Shown here one piece after another: positions 39,261-47,911 of a stretch of 64,000 bases of DNA (within the stretch, counting starts at the first letter, position 1; the number at the start of each line of letters is the position of its first letter). The notes under the pieces were generated by a model. The model ran no database searches and had not been told where the DNA came from. It saw only the letters and a program-made list of their open reading frames with translations. Source of the DNA: AC-37 sp036389295 (lineage in GTDB: Bacteria; Actinomycetota; Thermoleophilia; Solirubrobacterales; Thermoleophilaceae); assembly GCA_036389295.1 (NCBI GenBank), contig DASVQB010000024.1:1-64000 (forward strand). The letters are read 5' to 3'. A program made the position numbers and the translations under genes.

Positions 39261-39896
39261 ATGACGTCCGCGCAGGAGGACCAGATCGGCCAGGACAAGC
39301 GGTCGGGCGCCGGCTCGGTGATCGAGTTCTTCCTGATCGTGGCCGTTGCGCTGGGCCTCGCCATCGGCATCCAGGCCTTCCTCGTCAAGCCGTTCCGGAT
39401 CCCGAGCGCCTCGATGGAGCCGACGCTCGACATCGGCCAGCGCGTCCTCGTCTCGCGCGTGAACTACAAGTTCTCGGACCCGGACCGCGGCGACGTCGTC
39501 GTCTTCAAGCCGCCCCGCGGCGCCGACGACAACACGTGCGGGATCGCCATCCAGCCGAACGACGGCCATCCGTGCTCACGACCCACGTCCGGCCGCTCGG
39601 ACCAGAACTTCATCAAGCGGATCGTGGCCGGCCCTGGCGACCGGTTGAAGGTGATCGCCGGCCGCGCCATCGTCAACGGCAAGCGGCAGGACGAGCCGTT
39701 CATCGAGCCCGACGCGACCTGTCCGATCTGCAACCTCCCGAAGGAGATCCGCGTTCCGCCTGGTCACTTTTTTATGATGGGCGACAACCGTGGGGAGAGC
39801 GCGGATAGCCGTGAATGGGGCCCCGTCCCCGAGGACTCGATCGTCGGGCAGGCCTTCTTCACCTACTGGCCGCCCCGCCGCGTCGGCATCCTCTGA
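39261..39896 (+). CDS. lepB: Type I signal peptidase
   Basis: 211 residues, with one N-terminal membrane segment (about 20-42). The catalytic Ser51 is in PSASMEPTL, and the general-base Lys in FIKRIVAGPGD (about 117). Box E is MGDNRGESADSREWGPV (about 172). Two extra Cys pairs, including CPIC (about 155-158), lie in the periplasmic part. It cleaves Sec signal peptides, such as those of the SIMPL and excalibur-like proteins here. Standard place between rplS and rnhB. Confidence 0.95.
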   Translation: MTSAQEDQIGQDKRSGAGSVIEFFLIVAVALGLAIGIQAFLVKPFRIPSASMEPTLDIGQRVLVSRVNYKFSDPDRGDVVVFKPPRGADDNTCGIAIQPNDGHPCSRPTSGRSDQNFIKRIVAGPGDRLKVIAGRAIVNGKRQDEPFIEPDATCPICNLPKEIRVPPGHFFMMGDNRGESADSREWGPVPEDSIVGQAFFTYWPPRRVGIL

Positions 39897-39945
39897 GCAC
39901 CCGGCCGAGCCGGCTCTGCAGACCGCTGACGAGCCGGCTCCGCAC

Positions 39946-40725
39946 ATGGCTCTCGAACCGGCTCCGCACGCCGCTTCCGTACCGGTGCCGGTGCCTGTGC
40001 CGTCGGCGGTTCCGGCCCCGTCGGCGGAGCCACACGCGAGCCCACCGCCCGAGCGGCGACCGGCCTCTCGCCCCCGCAAGGCTCGCCGCCCCCGCGGCCG
40101 GAAGCTGTTCGCGTTCGATCGCTCCTTCGAGCGCCGGTTCGTCGCCGGTGCCGACGAGGCCGGGCGGGGCTCGCTCGCGGGTCCGCTCGTCGCCGCGGCG
40201 GTGCTCTTCGACCTCGAGCGCCTCACGCTCTCGGACCGCCGGTCGCTCGCGCGCCTGAACGACTCGAAGCAGCACACGGAGGAGGGGCGCGAGGAGCTCT
40301 ACCCGCTCGTCATGCGGGCGGCAGCACGCACCTCGATCGTGGTTCGGTGCGCGCGCGGCATCGACGCCCGCGGCCTCCACGTGACGAACATCGAGGCGCT
40401 CCGCACCGCGCTCAACGCCGTCTCGTGCGACGGATCGATCTGCCTGGTCGACGGATTCCGCCTGCCGAGCATGAGGCACGAGCAGCGGCCGGTGGTCGGA
40501 GGCGACGGCCGCAGCGCGGCGATAGCGGCCGCGTCGGTGCTCGCGAAGGTGACGCGCGACCGTTACATGCGCGCCGCGGCCGAGCGGCACCCCCGCTGGG
40601 ACTTCGACACGAACGTCGGCTACTCGACGCCCGAGCATCGAGCGGCCATCGCGGAGCACGGCATCTCGCCGCTCCACCGCCTGTCTTTCGCGTCGATCGC
40701 GTACCGGCAGCTCCCGCTGGGCTGA
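39946..40725 (+). CDS. rnhB: Ribonuclease HII with Pro-rich N-terminus
   Basis: About 259 residues. Removes RNA from RNA-DNA hybrids and single ribonucleotides from DNA. The catalytic DEAGRG motif in VAGADEAGRGSLAGPLVAAAV, LVDGFRL and KVTRDRYM supply the acidic centre; the C-terminal GYSTPEHRAAI and SPLHRLSF are typical. About 60 residues of Pro, Ala and Val precede the fold. Starts are uncertain: the ATG at 39946 is taken as the first in-frame ATG after lepB, but GTGs around 39980 would remove part of the Pro-rich segment. The frame is also open back into lepB, where GAGCCGGCTC units repeat. Confidence 0.88.
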   Translation: MALEPAPHAASVPVPVPVPSAVPAPSAEPHASPPPERRPASRPRKARRPRGRKLFAFDRSFERRFVAGADEAGRGSLAGPLVAAAVLFDLERLTLSDRRSLARLNDSKQHTEEGREELYPLVMRAAARTSIVVRCARGIDARGLHVTNIEALRTALNAVSCDGSICLVDGFRLPSMRHEQRPVVGGDGRSAAIAAASVLAKVTRDRYMRAAAERHPRWDFDTNVGYSTPEHRAAIAEHGISPLHRLSFASIAYRQLPLG

Positions 40726-40733
40726 CCGGGCCC

Positions 40734-41123
40734 TCAAAACGCGTCCTCCAGGTGCTCGAGGCGCAGCACCCTGCCGCTCGGCGAGAGCGTGACCCCGATC
40801 GCGTCGAAGCGCAGCCGCTGCCGGCGCGGCGCCCGCCCGTCCGCCCGCCTCGCGTGCAGCCACTCCCCCGCGAGCGCCCGGACGCGGTGGCGCTTTCGGG
40901 GGCCGATGGCGTCCAGCGCGAGGGCGGGGCCTGCTCTCCCTCCGGCGACACGCGTCTTCACCTCGCAGAACACGATCGCGCGCGCGTCGGCCGCCACCAG
41001 GTCGAGCTCGCCCCGGCGCGTGCGGAAGTTGCGCTCGAGGATCTCGTAGCCGGTCGCGCGCATGTGCTCGGCGGCGATGTCCTCGCCGACGTTCCCGCGT
41101 GCTCGTCGCCTGTCGCCAGCCAT
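40734..41123 (-). CDS. yraN: UPF0102 (YraN) family nuclease-like protein
   Basis: 129 residues. RARGNVGEDIAAEHMRATGYEILERNFRTRRGELDLVAAD and VFCEVKTR (about 52-59) give the E-D-ExK layout of an endonuclease-like fold. The family function is unproven. It usually lies between rnhB and comM in the same direction; here it is reversed, converging with rnhB (8-base gap) and diverging from comM. The ATG is 6 bases after a TACGGT box. Confidence 0.9.
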   Translation of the reverse strand: MAGDRRRARGNVGEDIAAEHMRATGYEILERNFRTRRGELDLVAADARAIVFCEVKTRVAGGRAGPALALDAIGPRKRHRVRALAGEWLHARRADGRAPRRQRLRFDAIGVTLSPSGRVLRLEHLEDAF

Positions 41124-41129
41124 GCGACG

Positions 41130-41135
41130 ACCGTA
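41130..41135 (-). promoter_or_regulatory. -10 box TACGGT for yraN
   Basis: The minus-strand TACGGT ends 6 bases before the yraN ATG; leaderless promoter inferred. Confidence 0.4.
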
Positions 41136-41143
41136 TGCCGCGG

Positions 41144-41300
41144 CGCGTCACGGTTGGGTTACGCAGGTGACGATTCGCGAACAGGCGTGTGACGCGCAGG
41201 TGACGAAATCGCGGTCCGCCCCCCGGGAGCCGCGGACAGTGCAACGGGATCGTTACGAGCCCGTAACCGAATCGTCACCCACGCAACCCCGCTGTGACAC
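41144..41300. promoter_or_regulatory. Cluster of GTGAC sites between yraN and comM
   Basis: The divergent spacer carries at least six GTGAC or GTCAC pentamers, near 41145, 41167, 41189, 41199, 41274 and 41294. GGTGACGATTCG (41166-41177) is exactly complementary to CGAATCGTCACC (41268-41279), and GCAGGTGACGA is repeated at 41164 and 41197. GTTACG/CGTAAC variants lie between. The arrangement looks like a multi-site binding region for one regulator. Confidence 0.6.
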
Positions 41301-41309
41301 GCGCCTGCC

Positions 41310-41315
41310 TAGCGT
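41310..41315 (+). promoter_or_regulatory. -10 box TAGCGT for comM
   Basis: TAGCGT ends 6 bases before the comM ATG; leaderless promoter inferred. The last GTGAC site of the cluster lies 10-15 bases upstream. Confidence 0.4.
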
Positions 41316-41321
41316 GGCCCC

Positions 41322-42836
41322 ATGCTCGCAAGCGTCGCCACGTTCGCCATAGAGGGCATCGAGAGCCGCGAGGTCACCGTCGAGGTGGACCTGAGGCGCG
41401 GCCTCCCGGTCTTCACGGTCGTCGGGCTGCCGGACCGGGCCGTCAGGGAGGCGCGCGAGCGCGTGCGCGCGGCGCTGCTCAACTCCGACCTCGAGTTCCC
41501 GCTCCAGCGGCTGACCGCGAACCTCGCGCCCGCGCACCTGCGCAAGGCGGGACCGAGCTTCGATCTCGCCCTTGCGGTAGCGGTGCTCACCGCGAGCGGT
41601 CAGCTCGACGGCGAGGAGCTCGAGGGGTGCGCCGTCTCGGGCGAGCTCTCGCTGAGCGGCGGTCTTCGACCGTCGTTCGGCGCCGTAGCGGTCGCCGCCG
41701 GCGCGCGCCGGGCGGGGTACCGGCGCCTCGTCGTGCCGGTCGAGAACGCGGGCGAGGCCGCGTTGGTCGACGGGCTCGAGGTGCTCGGCGTGCCCACGCT
41801 CGAGCGTCTCGTCGCCTTCGTCCGCGGCGAGTGGAGGCCGCCGTCGGCGGAGCCGGCGCGCCCGGAGCCGCTCCGAGCCGACGATCCCGATCTCGCGGAC
41901 GTCTGCGGTCAGGTCGGCGCGCGGCGGGCCCTGGAGATCGCAGCGGCGGGCGGCCACAACCTGCTGATGGTGGGCCCGCCCGGCGTCGGTAAGACGATGC
42001 TCGCGCGGCGGATCGCAGGCATCCTGCCGCCACCGGGTCACGACGAGGCGGTCGAGATCACGCAGGTCCTAAGCGTCGCGGGTATCGGGAGCGGGCGGCT
42101 CGCGTCGCGTCGTCCGTTTCGCTCGCCCCATCACACCATCTCGGCGTCGGGCCTCGTCGGGGGCGGCGGCTTGCCGCGACCGGGCGAGATAACGCTGGCC
42201 CATCGCGGGGTCCTGTTCCTCGACGAGCTCGCCGAGTTCTCGCGCTCCGCGCTCGAGGCGCTGCGCCAACCGCTCGAGAGCGGCCACGTCGAGGTCATGC
42301 GCGGGCAGAGGACGATCCGGTTCCCCGCCGCGGCGATGCTCGTCGGCGCCTGCAACGGGTGCCCGTGCGCCCGCAGCGGAGGCGAGTGCACTTGCAACGA
42401 GGTCGACCTGGCGCGCTATCACCGCCGCCTCAGCGGTCCACTGCTGGACCGGATCGACATGGTGTGCGCGCTGAGCCCGGAGCCGCTCCACGCGGTCGGT
42501 CCCGACGACCGCCCGCCCGAGTCGTCGGCGCGCGTGCGAGCGCGTGTCATCGAGGCGCGGGACCGTCAGCGGGAGCGGCTCGCGGGCTCGGGCGTCTCCT
42601 GCAACGCCCGGATGGGGGTGCGGCAGACGCGCCGCAGTCTGGGCCTCGCCGCCGGCGCGGGCGACAGGGTCGCGGCGGCGCTGCGCGGCGGTGCGCTCAC
42701 CGCCCGCGGTCACGACCGCGTCCTGCGCGTCGCACGCACGATCGCGGACCTGGAGGGGCGGACCCGGGTGGCGCCTCGCCACGTCGACGAGGCGCTGTCC
42801 TACCGGCTCGGAGTGAGCACGGCGGTGGCGGCGTGA
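41322..42836 (+). CDS. comM: Mg-chelatase-like AAA protein ComM (YifB)
   Basis: 504 residues. An N-terminal ChlI-like domain (GLPDRAVREARERVRAAL, NLAPAHLRKAGPSFDLALA) is followed by AAA+ with Walker A VGPPGVGKTMLARR (about 220) and Walker B GVLFLDELAEF (about 300), a CxC-rich insert (CNGCPCARSGGECTC) and a C-terminal domain. ComM is a branch-migration helicase used in natural transformation in Gram-negative bacteria. It overlaps dprA by four bases (GTGA), supporting a role in handling incoming DNA. Confidence 0.93.
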   Translation: MLASVATFAIEGIESREVTVEVDLRRGLPVFTVVGLPDRAVREARERVRAALLNSDLEFPLQRLTANLAPAHLRKAGPSFDLALAVAVLTASGQLDGEELEGCAVSGELSLSGGLRPSFGAVAVAAGARRAGYRRLVVPVENAGEAALVDGLEVLGVPTLERLVAFVRGEWRPPSAEPARPEPLRADDPDLADVCGQVGARRALEIAAAGGHNLLMVGPPGVGKTMLARRIAGILPPPGHDEAVEITQVLSVAGIGSGRLASRRPFRSPHHTISASGLVGGGGLPRPGEITLAHRGVLFLDELAEFSRSALEALRQPLESGHVEVMRGQRTIRFPAAAMLVGACNGCPCARSGGECTCNEVDLARYHRRLSGPLLDRIDMVCALSPEPLHAVGPDDRPPESSARVRARVIEARDRQRERLAGSGVSCNARMGVRQTRRSLGLAAGAGDRVAAALRGGALTARGHDRVLRVARTIADLEGRTRVAPRHVDEALSYRLGVSTAVAA

Positions 42837-43951
42837 CGGCCTGCGACGCCTGTCTGCGCCGCAGCGCCCTGGTCGGCTTCCTCGCCCCTCAGATCGCGCG
42901 GCTGCTCGACGACCGCCGGCGGGCGCCGGAGCTGCTCGCGCTGCCCGACGACCGGCTGGTCGCGGCGGTGGCGGGCGGCGCAGGCGCCGCCGCACGCGCG
43001 ATGCTTCGGCGGTTTGACGCCGACGCGGCGCGCGGCGCCTGCGAGCACGCGGGCCTGTTCGCCGTCTGCCGACACGCAGCCGGCTATCCCGAGGCTCTGC
43101 GGCCCGTCGGGGACGCGCCGGCCGTCCTCCATTGCACCGGCTCGCCCGAGCGCCTCGATCGACTGCTCCGAGAGCCGGCCGTGGCGGTCGTCGGCACGCG
43201 CCGCGCGTCGGCGTACGGCCTCGAGGTCGCCGAGCAGCTGGGCCGCGGCCTCAGCGCGGCGGGCGTCACGGTCGTCAGCGGAATGGCGCTCGGCGTCGAC
43301 GCCGCGGCGCACCGCGGCGCCCTGGCGGCGGGCGGCCGCACCGTCGCCGTGCTCGGCTGCGGAGCGGACCGCCCATACCCGCGCGCGCACCGGTCTCTGT
43401 ACGCGCGGATTCGCGAGGCGGGGACGGTGATGGCGGAGCTCCCACCGGGCGCTCCTCCGCGTCGCTGGACGTTCCCGGCCCGCAACCGGATCATGGCCGG
43501 GCTCGCGCAGGTGACGGTCGTGGTCGAGGGCGCGGAGCGCTCGGGGTCGCTGATCACCGCCCGCTACGCCCTCGACCTCGGCCGGGAGGTGGCCGCCGTG
43601 CCGGGCCGGGTGAACTCCCGGGTCGCGGCCGGGGCGAACAGCCTGCTCTTCGACGGAGCACGGCTGGTCCGCGGACCGGCGGACGTGCTCGACGTGGTGT
43701 TCGGCGCAGGGGGATGGCGCTCCAGGGTCCGCGACGCGGACGTGGATGCTGGCCGCGACGCAGCCGCCGACCTCGACCCGAACCTGCGCCAGGTGCTCGA
43801 CGCGGTCGAGCAGGGCGCGCCTCCCGAGGACCGCGGCGCCGAGGCCGGGCTCTCGGCCGGCGAGGTCCGCGCCGCGCTCGGCCGACTCGAGGTGCTCGGG
43901 CTCGTCCGGCGCGACGGGCTGGGCGCGTACGAGCGGGCGGTGCGGCGATGA
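42833..43951 (+). CDS. dprA: DNA processing protein DprA
   Basis: 372 residues. After a helical N-terminal region (about 1-95), the Rossmann-like DprA core has VAVVGTRRASAYG (about 115), SGMALGVDAAAHRGAL (about 145), VLGCGADRPYPRAHRSLY and PARNRIMAGL; a winged-helix domain closes the protein (about 310-370). DprA loads RecA on single-stranded DNA during transformation. The GTG overlaps the comM stop. Confidence 0.93.
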   Translation: MTACDACLRRSALVGFLAPQIARLLDDRRRAPELLALPDDRLVAAVAGGAGAAARAMLRRFDADAARGACEHAGLFAVCRHAAGYPEALRPVGDAPAVLHCTGSPERLDRLLREPAVAVVGTRRASAYGLEVAEQLGRGLSAAGVTVVSGMALGVDAAAHRGALAAGGRTVAVLGCGADRPYPRAHRSLYARIREAGTVMAELPPGAPPRRWTFPARNRIMAGLAQVTVVVEGAERSGSLITARYALDLGREVAAVPGRVNSRVAAGANSLLFDGARLVRGPADVLDVVFGAGGWRSRVRDADVDAGRDAAADLDPNLRQVLDAVEQGAPPEDRGAEAGLSAGEVRAALGRLEVLGLVRRDGLGAYERAVRR

Positions 43952-43970
43952 GGTGCCCGTGGCCGGGCTC

Positions 43971-43976
43971 TAACCT
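43971..43976 (+). promoter_or_regulatory. -10 box TAACCT for thiD
   Basis: TAACCT ends 10 bases before the ATG at 43987 and supports that start over the ATG at 43948 that overlaps the dprA stop. Confidence 0.45.
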
Positions 43977-43986
43977 CGCTCGGGCG

Positions 43987-44913
43987 ATGGCGCACGAGCA
44001 CCCTCCGCGCGTCCTGTCGATCGCCGGCTCCGACTCGGGGGGCGGCGCCGGGATCCAGGCGGACCTGAAGGCCTTCGCGCGCGCCGGCGTGCACGGCATG
44101 ACCGCGATCACCGCGATCACCGCTCAGAACACCGTCGCGGTGCGCGGGGTGTACGGCCTCCCCCCGGAGGCGATCGTCGCCCAGGTCGCCGCCGTCGCCG
44201 ACGACATCGGCGTGGATGCCGTGAAGATCGGGATGCTCGGCACGGCCGAGACGATCGCAGCGGTCGACGAGGCGCTCGACCTGGTGGGCGAGGCTCCTGT
44301 GGTCCTCGACCCGGTCATGGTCGCCGAGAGCGGCGCGATGCTCCTCGACGAGGGGGCGAGGGACGCGCTCGTCGACCTGCTCGTGCCGCGAGCGACGGTG
44401 CTCACCCCGAACATCCCCGAGGCGCGGGCGCTCGCGGGGGTGGACGGTGAGGGCGAGGACGGGACCGGCGAGTGGCTCGCCCGCACGGTCCATGCGCTCG
44501 GGCCGCGGGCGGTCGTCGTCACCGGCGGTCACGCAGCCGCGGCCGAGGACGTCTTCTTCGACGGCAATCGACTCGTCCTCATCCCAGGGGAGCGCCATCC
44601 GGACGGCGCCGCCCACGGCTCCGGATGCACCCACTCCTCCACGCTGGCGGCCCGACTGGCGCTCGGCGACTGGCCGCTCGAGGCGGCGCGGGCCGCCAAG
44701 CGGGCCGCCTCCGAGGCTGTCCGCGACGGGCTCCGCGGCATCGGCGCGGGGGCCGGGCCCGTGGACGTCCTCGGGATCGCACGCGGGCCGAGCGGCGGCG
44801 GCTCGTCCGGCCGTGAGCATGGGGAGACCGGAGCGGACGGCGGGTCCGCCGAGGCCGGCGACGGCACACCCACGGAATCCGACCCACGGAGCGGCCAACG
44901 ACAGGCGGTTTGA
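43987..44913 (+). CDS. thiD: Hydroxymethylpyrimidine phosphate kinase
   Basis: 308 residues. Phosphorylates hydroxymethylpyrimidine phosphate for thiamine synthesis. VLSIAGSDSGGGAGIQADLKAF (about 10-31), DPVMVAESGAMLL (about 103) and the anion hole with catalytic Cys in AHGSGCTHSSTLAARLA (about 215) are typical. A low-complexity tail of about 50 residues (Gly, Ser, Glu, Asp) follows the fold. An upstream ATG at 43948 overlapping the dprA stop would add 13 residues. Confidence 0.93.
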   Translation: MAHEHPPRVLSIAGSDSGGGAGIQADLKAFARAGVHGMTAITAITAQNTVAVRGVYGLPPEAIVAQVAAVADDIGVDAVKIGMLGTAETIAAVDEALDLVGEAPVVLDPVMVAESGAMLLDEGARDALVDLLVPRATVLTPNIPEARALAGVDGEGEDGTGEWLARTVHALGPRAVVVTGGHAAAAEDVFFDGNRLVLIPGERHPDGAAHGSGCTHSSTLAARLALGDWPLEAARAAKRAASEAVRDGLRGIGAGAGPVDVLGIARGPSGGGSSGREHGETGADGGSAEAGDGTPTESDPRSGQRQAV

Positions 44914-44949
44914 CATAATCGCGGCGCCGCCCGATCGCCCCGCAAGCCG

Positions 44950-45228
44950 GTGTGGGAGGGCGGGGAAGGAGCCTTCGGAATCAAGTTCCTGCGGATGAAA
45001 CCGGGCCATGGCGAGGTCCTCCTGGCGGAGGGCGACCCGCGCGTGCGCGAGGACGAGGAACGGCTCGTCGAGGAGTTCCGGCGCCAGCTGGACGAGGGCA
45101 TGTGGGCCGCCGTGCCCACCACGGGGCGGCAGACCGGGCGGCGCGAGGCTCTGCTCGTCGGCAGCTACGGCGAGATCCCCTCCACGGCCGAGCGCGTCAT
45201 CTTCTTCCCGCGCGCCGCCGGCGGCTGA
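44950..45228 (+). CDS. Unknown 92-residue protein ending in Gly-Gly
   Basis: Not recognised. An alpha/beta-looking small protein: a strand-like start (FGIKFLRMKPGHGEVLLAEG), a charged helix (REDEERLVEEFRRQLDEGMWAAVP) and a C-terminal strand ERVIFFPRAAGG that ends the chain with two glycines. Start choice is open: GTG 44950 or ATG 44995, which would remove 15 residues. A CATAAT box (44914-44919) follows the thiD stop, 30 bases before the GTG. It is followed 6 bases later by another unknown gene and is probably co-expressed with it. Confidence 0.6.
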   Translation: MWEGGEGAFGIKFLRMKPGHGEVLLAEGDPRVREDEERLVEEFRRQLDEGMWAAVPTTGRQTGRREALLVGSYGEIPSTAERVIFFPRAAGG

Positions 45229-45234
45229 CGGGCC

Positions 45235-46119
45235 GTGCTGCTCGCGCTCCTCGTGCTCGCCTTGGTGGCCGTGGCGCTCACCGCGCCGCTTGCCGCACGC
45301 GCGGCGACGGCTCGCCGGGCGCAGGCGCGCGCCCGGGCGCGGGAGCGGGCGAGCCGGCGCGAGGAGCGGCGTGCGCTGCGCGACCCCGGCCGTGAGCGGC
45401 GGGCCGAGCAGCGCGCCCGTGAGCTGCTCCGCTCGTGCGTGAACGACGAGGAGTGGGCGATGTACCGCGACCTGGGCTTCATCCGCGTCCACGGGAGGCT
45501 CCAGGCGGACGGACCGGGGCGCATCGCGGCCCGGCGGCGGCGGCGAGCCGGGGCGCCTGGGGGGACTCGAGCGGGCGGCGCCGGCGGAGCGGGGGGCGGC
45601 GGCCGAGCCACGGGTCCGGGCGGCGGCGGCGGCCGAGCCCCGGGTCCGGGCGAAGCCACCGGTGCCGGCGGAGCCCCGGGCGCCGGCGGAGCCACGGGTC
45701 CGGGCGGAGCCACGGGCGCCGGAGGAGCCACCGGCGCTGACGGCGCCACCGGCCCCACCGAAGACGGAGCCCCCGGCGCCGGCCCTGCCGGCCAGGAGCT
45801 CCCCGCCTACGCGTACCTGATCTACCCGCACAAGCCGATCGTGGCCTACGTCCCCTCGACGGGGCGGCTGCTCAGCGAGTACTGCGTCGAGTTCCCCGAC
45901 CTGACGGGGGCGATCTCCCATAGCCGGCTGCCGGACTCGGACGACGTCCTCGCGAAGTGGATGGCGCTGACCGGCGACGAGCGCCGGCTCATCGGCCGCG
46001 CGAACATGCACCTTCCCGGCCGCCAGGTCGACCCCGGCCGCGTGCGCCGCGACCTCTGGCGACTCGCCGAGTGGGAGCGGCTGCGCGGCTCCGGCCACGT
46101 CGGGGCGCGCCGCACGTGA
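45235..46119 (+). CDS. Unknown membrane protein with Gly-rich insert
   Basis: Not recognised. 294 residues: one N-terminal hydrophobic helix (about 1-22), a strongly basic Arg/Ala/Glu helix (about 25-65), a short ordered segment (LLRSCVNDEEWAMYRDLGFIRVHGRL), then about 80 residues built mostly of Gly, Ala and Thr with GGATGP/GGATGA units, then a folded C-terminal part (YAYLIYPHKPIVAYVPSTGRLLSEYCVEFPDL to RDLWRLAEWERLR). The Gly-rich region appears to split one domain or join two. It probably sits in the membrane with its bulk on one side. GTG start. Confidence 0.6.
   Translation: MLLALLVLALVAVALTAPLAARAATARRAQARARARERASRREERRALRDPGRERRAEQRARELLRSCVNDEEWAMYRDLGFIRVHGRLQADGPGRIAARRRRRAGAPGGTRAGGAGGAGGGGRATGPGGGGGRAPGPGEATGAGGAPGAGGATGPGGATGAGGATGADGATGPTEDGAPGAGPAGQELPAYAYLIYPHKPIVAYVPSTGRLLSEYCVEFPDLTGAISHSRLPDSDDVLAKWMALTGDERRLIGRANMHLPGRQVDPGRVRRDLWRLAEWERLRGSGHVGARRT
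45556..45790 (+). repeat. Gly-Ala-Thr coding repeats
   Basis: Degenerate 15- to 18-base units of the type GGCGGAGCCACGGGTCCG encode GGATGP, GGATGA, GADGATGP and similar, giving a mostly Gly-X-X pattern. It lies wholly within the gene at 45235. Confidence 0.7.
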
Positions 46120-46210
46120 GGCGGATCGGCAGCTCGAGCCGCCACGGCGGGTCGCGACGCGCGGGCGGGCGCCGGGCCCGGCACGCGAGCGCCCACCCCG
46201 GCCGCCGGTC

Positions 46211-47881
46211 GTGAGCGACCGCCGCCTCCGCAGCCGGGCCATCCTCGAGGGCCCGGATCGCGCCCCCGCCCGCGCGTACCTGAAGGGGATCGGGTTCGAC
46301 GAGGACGCGCTCCAGCGCCCGATCGTCGGCGTCGCGAACACCTGGACCGAGACGATGCCGTGCAACTTCCACCTGCGCGGCCTCGCCGAGCGCGTCAAGG
46401 ACGGCGTCCGCGCCGCCGGCGCCACGCCGATGGAGTTCAACACGATCGCGATCTCGGACGGGATCACGATGGGCACCGAGGGCATGAAGACCTCGCTCGT
46501 GAGCCGGGAGCTGATCGCCGACTCGATCGAGCTGGTCGCGCGCGGCCACCTCTTCGACGCGGTGATAGCGCTGTCGGGCTGCGACAAGACGATCCCCGGG
46601 TGCGTGATGGCGCTCGCCCGGCTCGACGTCCCGAGCCTCATGCTCTACGGCGGCTCGATCGCCCCCGGCCGGTTCCGCGACCGGGACGTGACGATCCAGG
46701 ACGTCTTCGAGGCCGTCGGAGCGCACGCGGCCGGCGACATGACCGACGAGGACCTCGCCGAGCTCGAGTCCGTCGCCTCGCCGGGCGCCGGCGCGTGCGG
46801 GGGGCAGTACACGGCGAACACGATGTCGACCGCCTTCGAGATGCTCGGCATCTCCGCCATGGACACCTCGATGGTGCCCGCGGAGGACGGCCGGAAGGGC
46901 CAGGTCGCCGAGGACTGCGGCCGCCGCGTGGTCGAGCTGATCGAGGAGGACCTCCGGCCGAGCCGGATCGTCACGAGCGACTCCATCGAGAACGCCATCG
47001 CCTGCGTGGCCGCCACCGGCGGGTCGACCAACGCCGTCCTGCACCTGCTCGCGCTCGCCCGCGAGGCCGGCGTCGAGCTGACCATCGACGACTTCGACCG
47101 GATCAGCGAGCGGACGCCGCTCCTGGCCGACCTCAAGCCGAGCGGCAGGTTCGTCGCCACCGACCTCCACCGGGTCGGCGGCGTCCGCCTCGTGGCGAAG
47201 CGGCTCCTCGACGCCGGGCTGCTCCACGCCGACGCGATCACGGTGACGGGCCGGACGATCGGGGAGGAGGCGGCCGAGGCGACCGAGGAGGAGGGGCAGC
47301 CCGTCGTCCGGGCGCTGGACGACCCCCTCAAGTCGACCGGCGGCCTCGCGATCCTGCGCGGGAACCTGGCCCCGGACGGCTGCGTCGTGAAGGTCTCGGG
47401 TGCGAGCCGCTCGAGCCACACCGGCCCGGCGCGGGTGTTCGAGTGCGAGGAGGACGCGTTCGCGGCGGTCGAGCGGCGGGCGATCCAGCCCGGCGACGTC
47501 GTGGTCATCCGGAACGAGGGCCCCGCCGGCGGGCCGGGGATGCGCGAGATGCTCGGCGTGACCGCCGCGCTCGTGGGCGAGGGCCTCGGCGAGTCCGTCG
47601 CCCTCCTCACCGACGGCCGCTTCTCCGGCGCCACCCGCGGGCTGATGGCCGGCCACGTCGCCCCCGAGGCGGCGCGCGGCGGCCCGATCGCGGCCGTCCG
47701 CGACGGCGACACGGTGGTCTTCGACGTCGACGCCCGCCGCCTCGACGTGCAGCTCTCCGACGAGGAGATCCGCGACCGCGTCGCGGCCTACGAGTCGCCG
47801 CCCTCGAGCGTGGACGGGGGAGTGCTGGGGAAGTACGCGCGCCACGTCGGCTCGGCGGCCGAGGGCGCGATCACGAGCTAG
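46211..47881 (+). CDS. ilvD: Dihydroxy-acid dehydratase
   Basis: 556 residues. Makes the 2-keto acids for valine, leucine and isoleucine. The Fe-S cysteines are Cys51 in TMPCNFH, the first Cys in ALSGCDKTIPGC (about 119) and Cys in GAGACGGQYTANTMS (about 195). The C-terminal GRFSGATRGLMAGHVAPEA (about 475) is standard. The start is the GTG at 46211. It appears to be a single gene; other branched-chain genes are not in the window. The 91 bases before it show no clear signal. Confidence 0.95.
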   Translation: MSDRRLRSRAILEGPDRAPARAYLKGIGFDEDALQRPIVGVANTWTETMPCNFHLRGLAERVKDGVRAAGATPMEFNTIAISDGITMGTEGMKTSLVSRELIADSIELVARGHLFDAVIALSGCDKTIPGCVMALARLDVPSLMLYGGSIAPGRFRDRDVTIQDVFEAVGAHAAGDMTDEDLAELESVASPGAGACGGQYTANTMSTAFEMLGISAMDTSMVPAEDGRKGQVAEDCGRRVVELIEEDLRPSRIVTSDSIENAIACVAATGGSTNAVLHLLALAREAGVELTIDDFDRISERTPLLADLKPSGRFVATDLHRVGGVRLVAKRLLDAGLLHADAITVTGRTIGEEAAEATEEEGQPVVRALDDPLKSTGGLAILRGNLAPDGCVVKVSGASRSSHTGPARVFECEEDAFAAVERRAIQPGDVVVIRNEGPAGGPGMREMLGVTAALVGEGLGESVALLTDGRFSGATRGLMAGHVAPEAARGGPIAAVRDGDTVVFDVDARRLDVQLSDEEIRDRVAAYESPPSSVDGGVLGKYARHVGSAAEGAITS

Positions 47882-47911
47882 GAAGGCGCCGCCGGGGCGC
47901 CGCGCCGCGGC

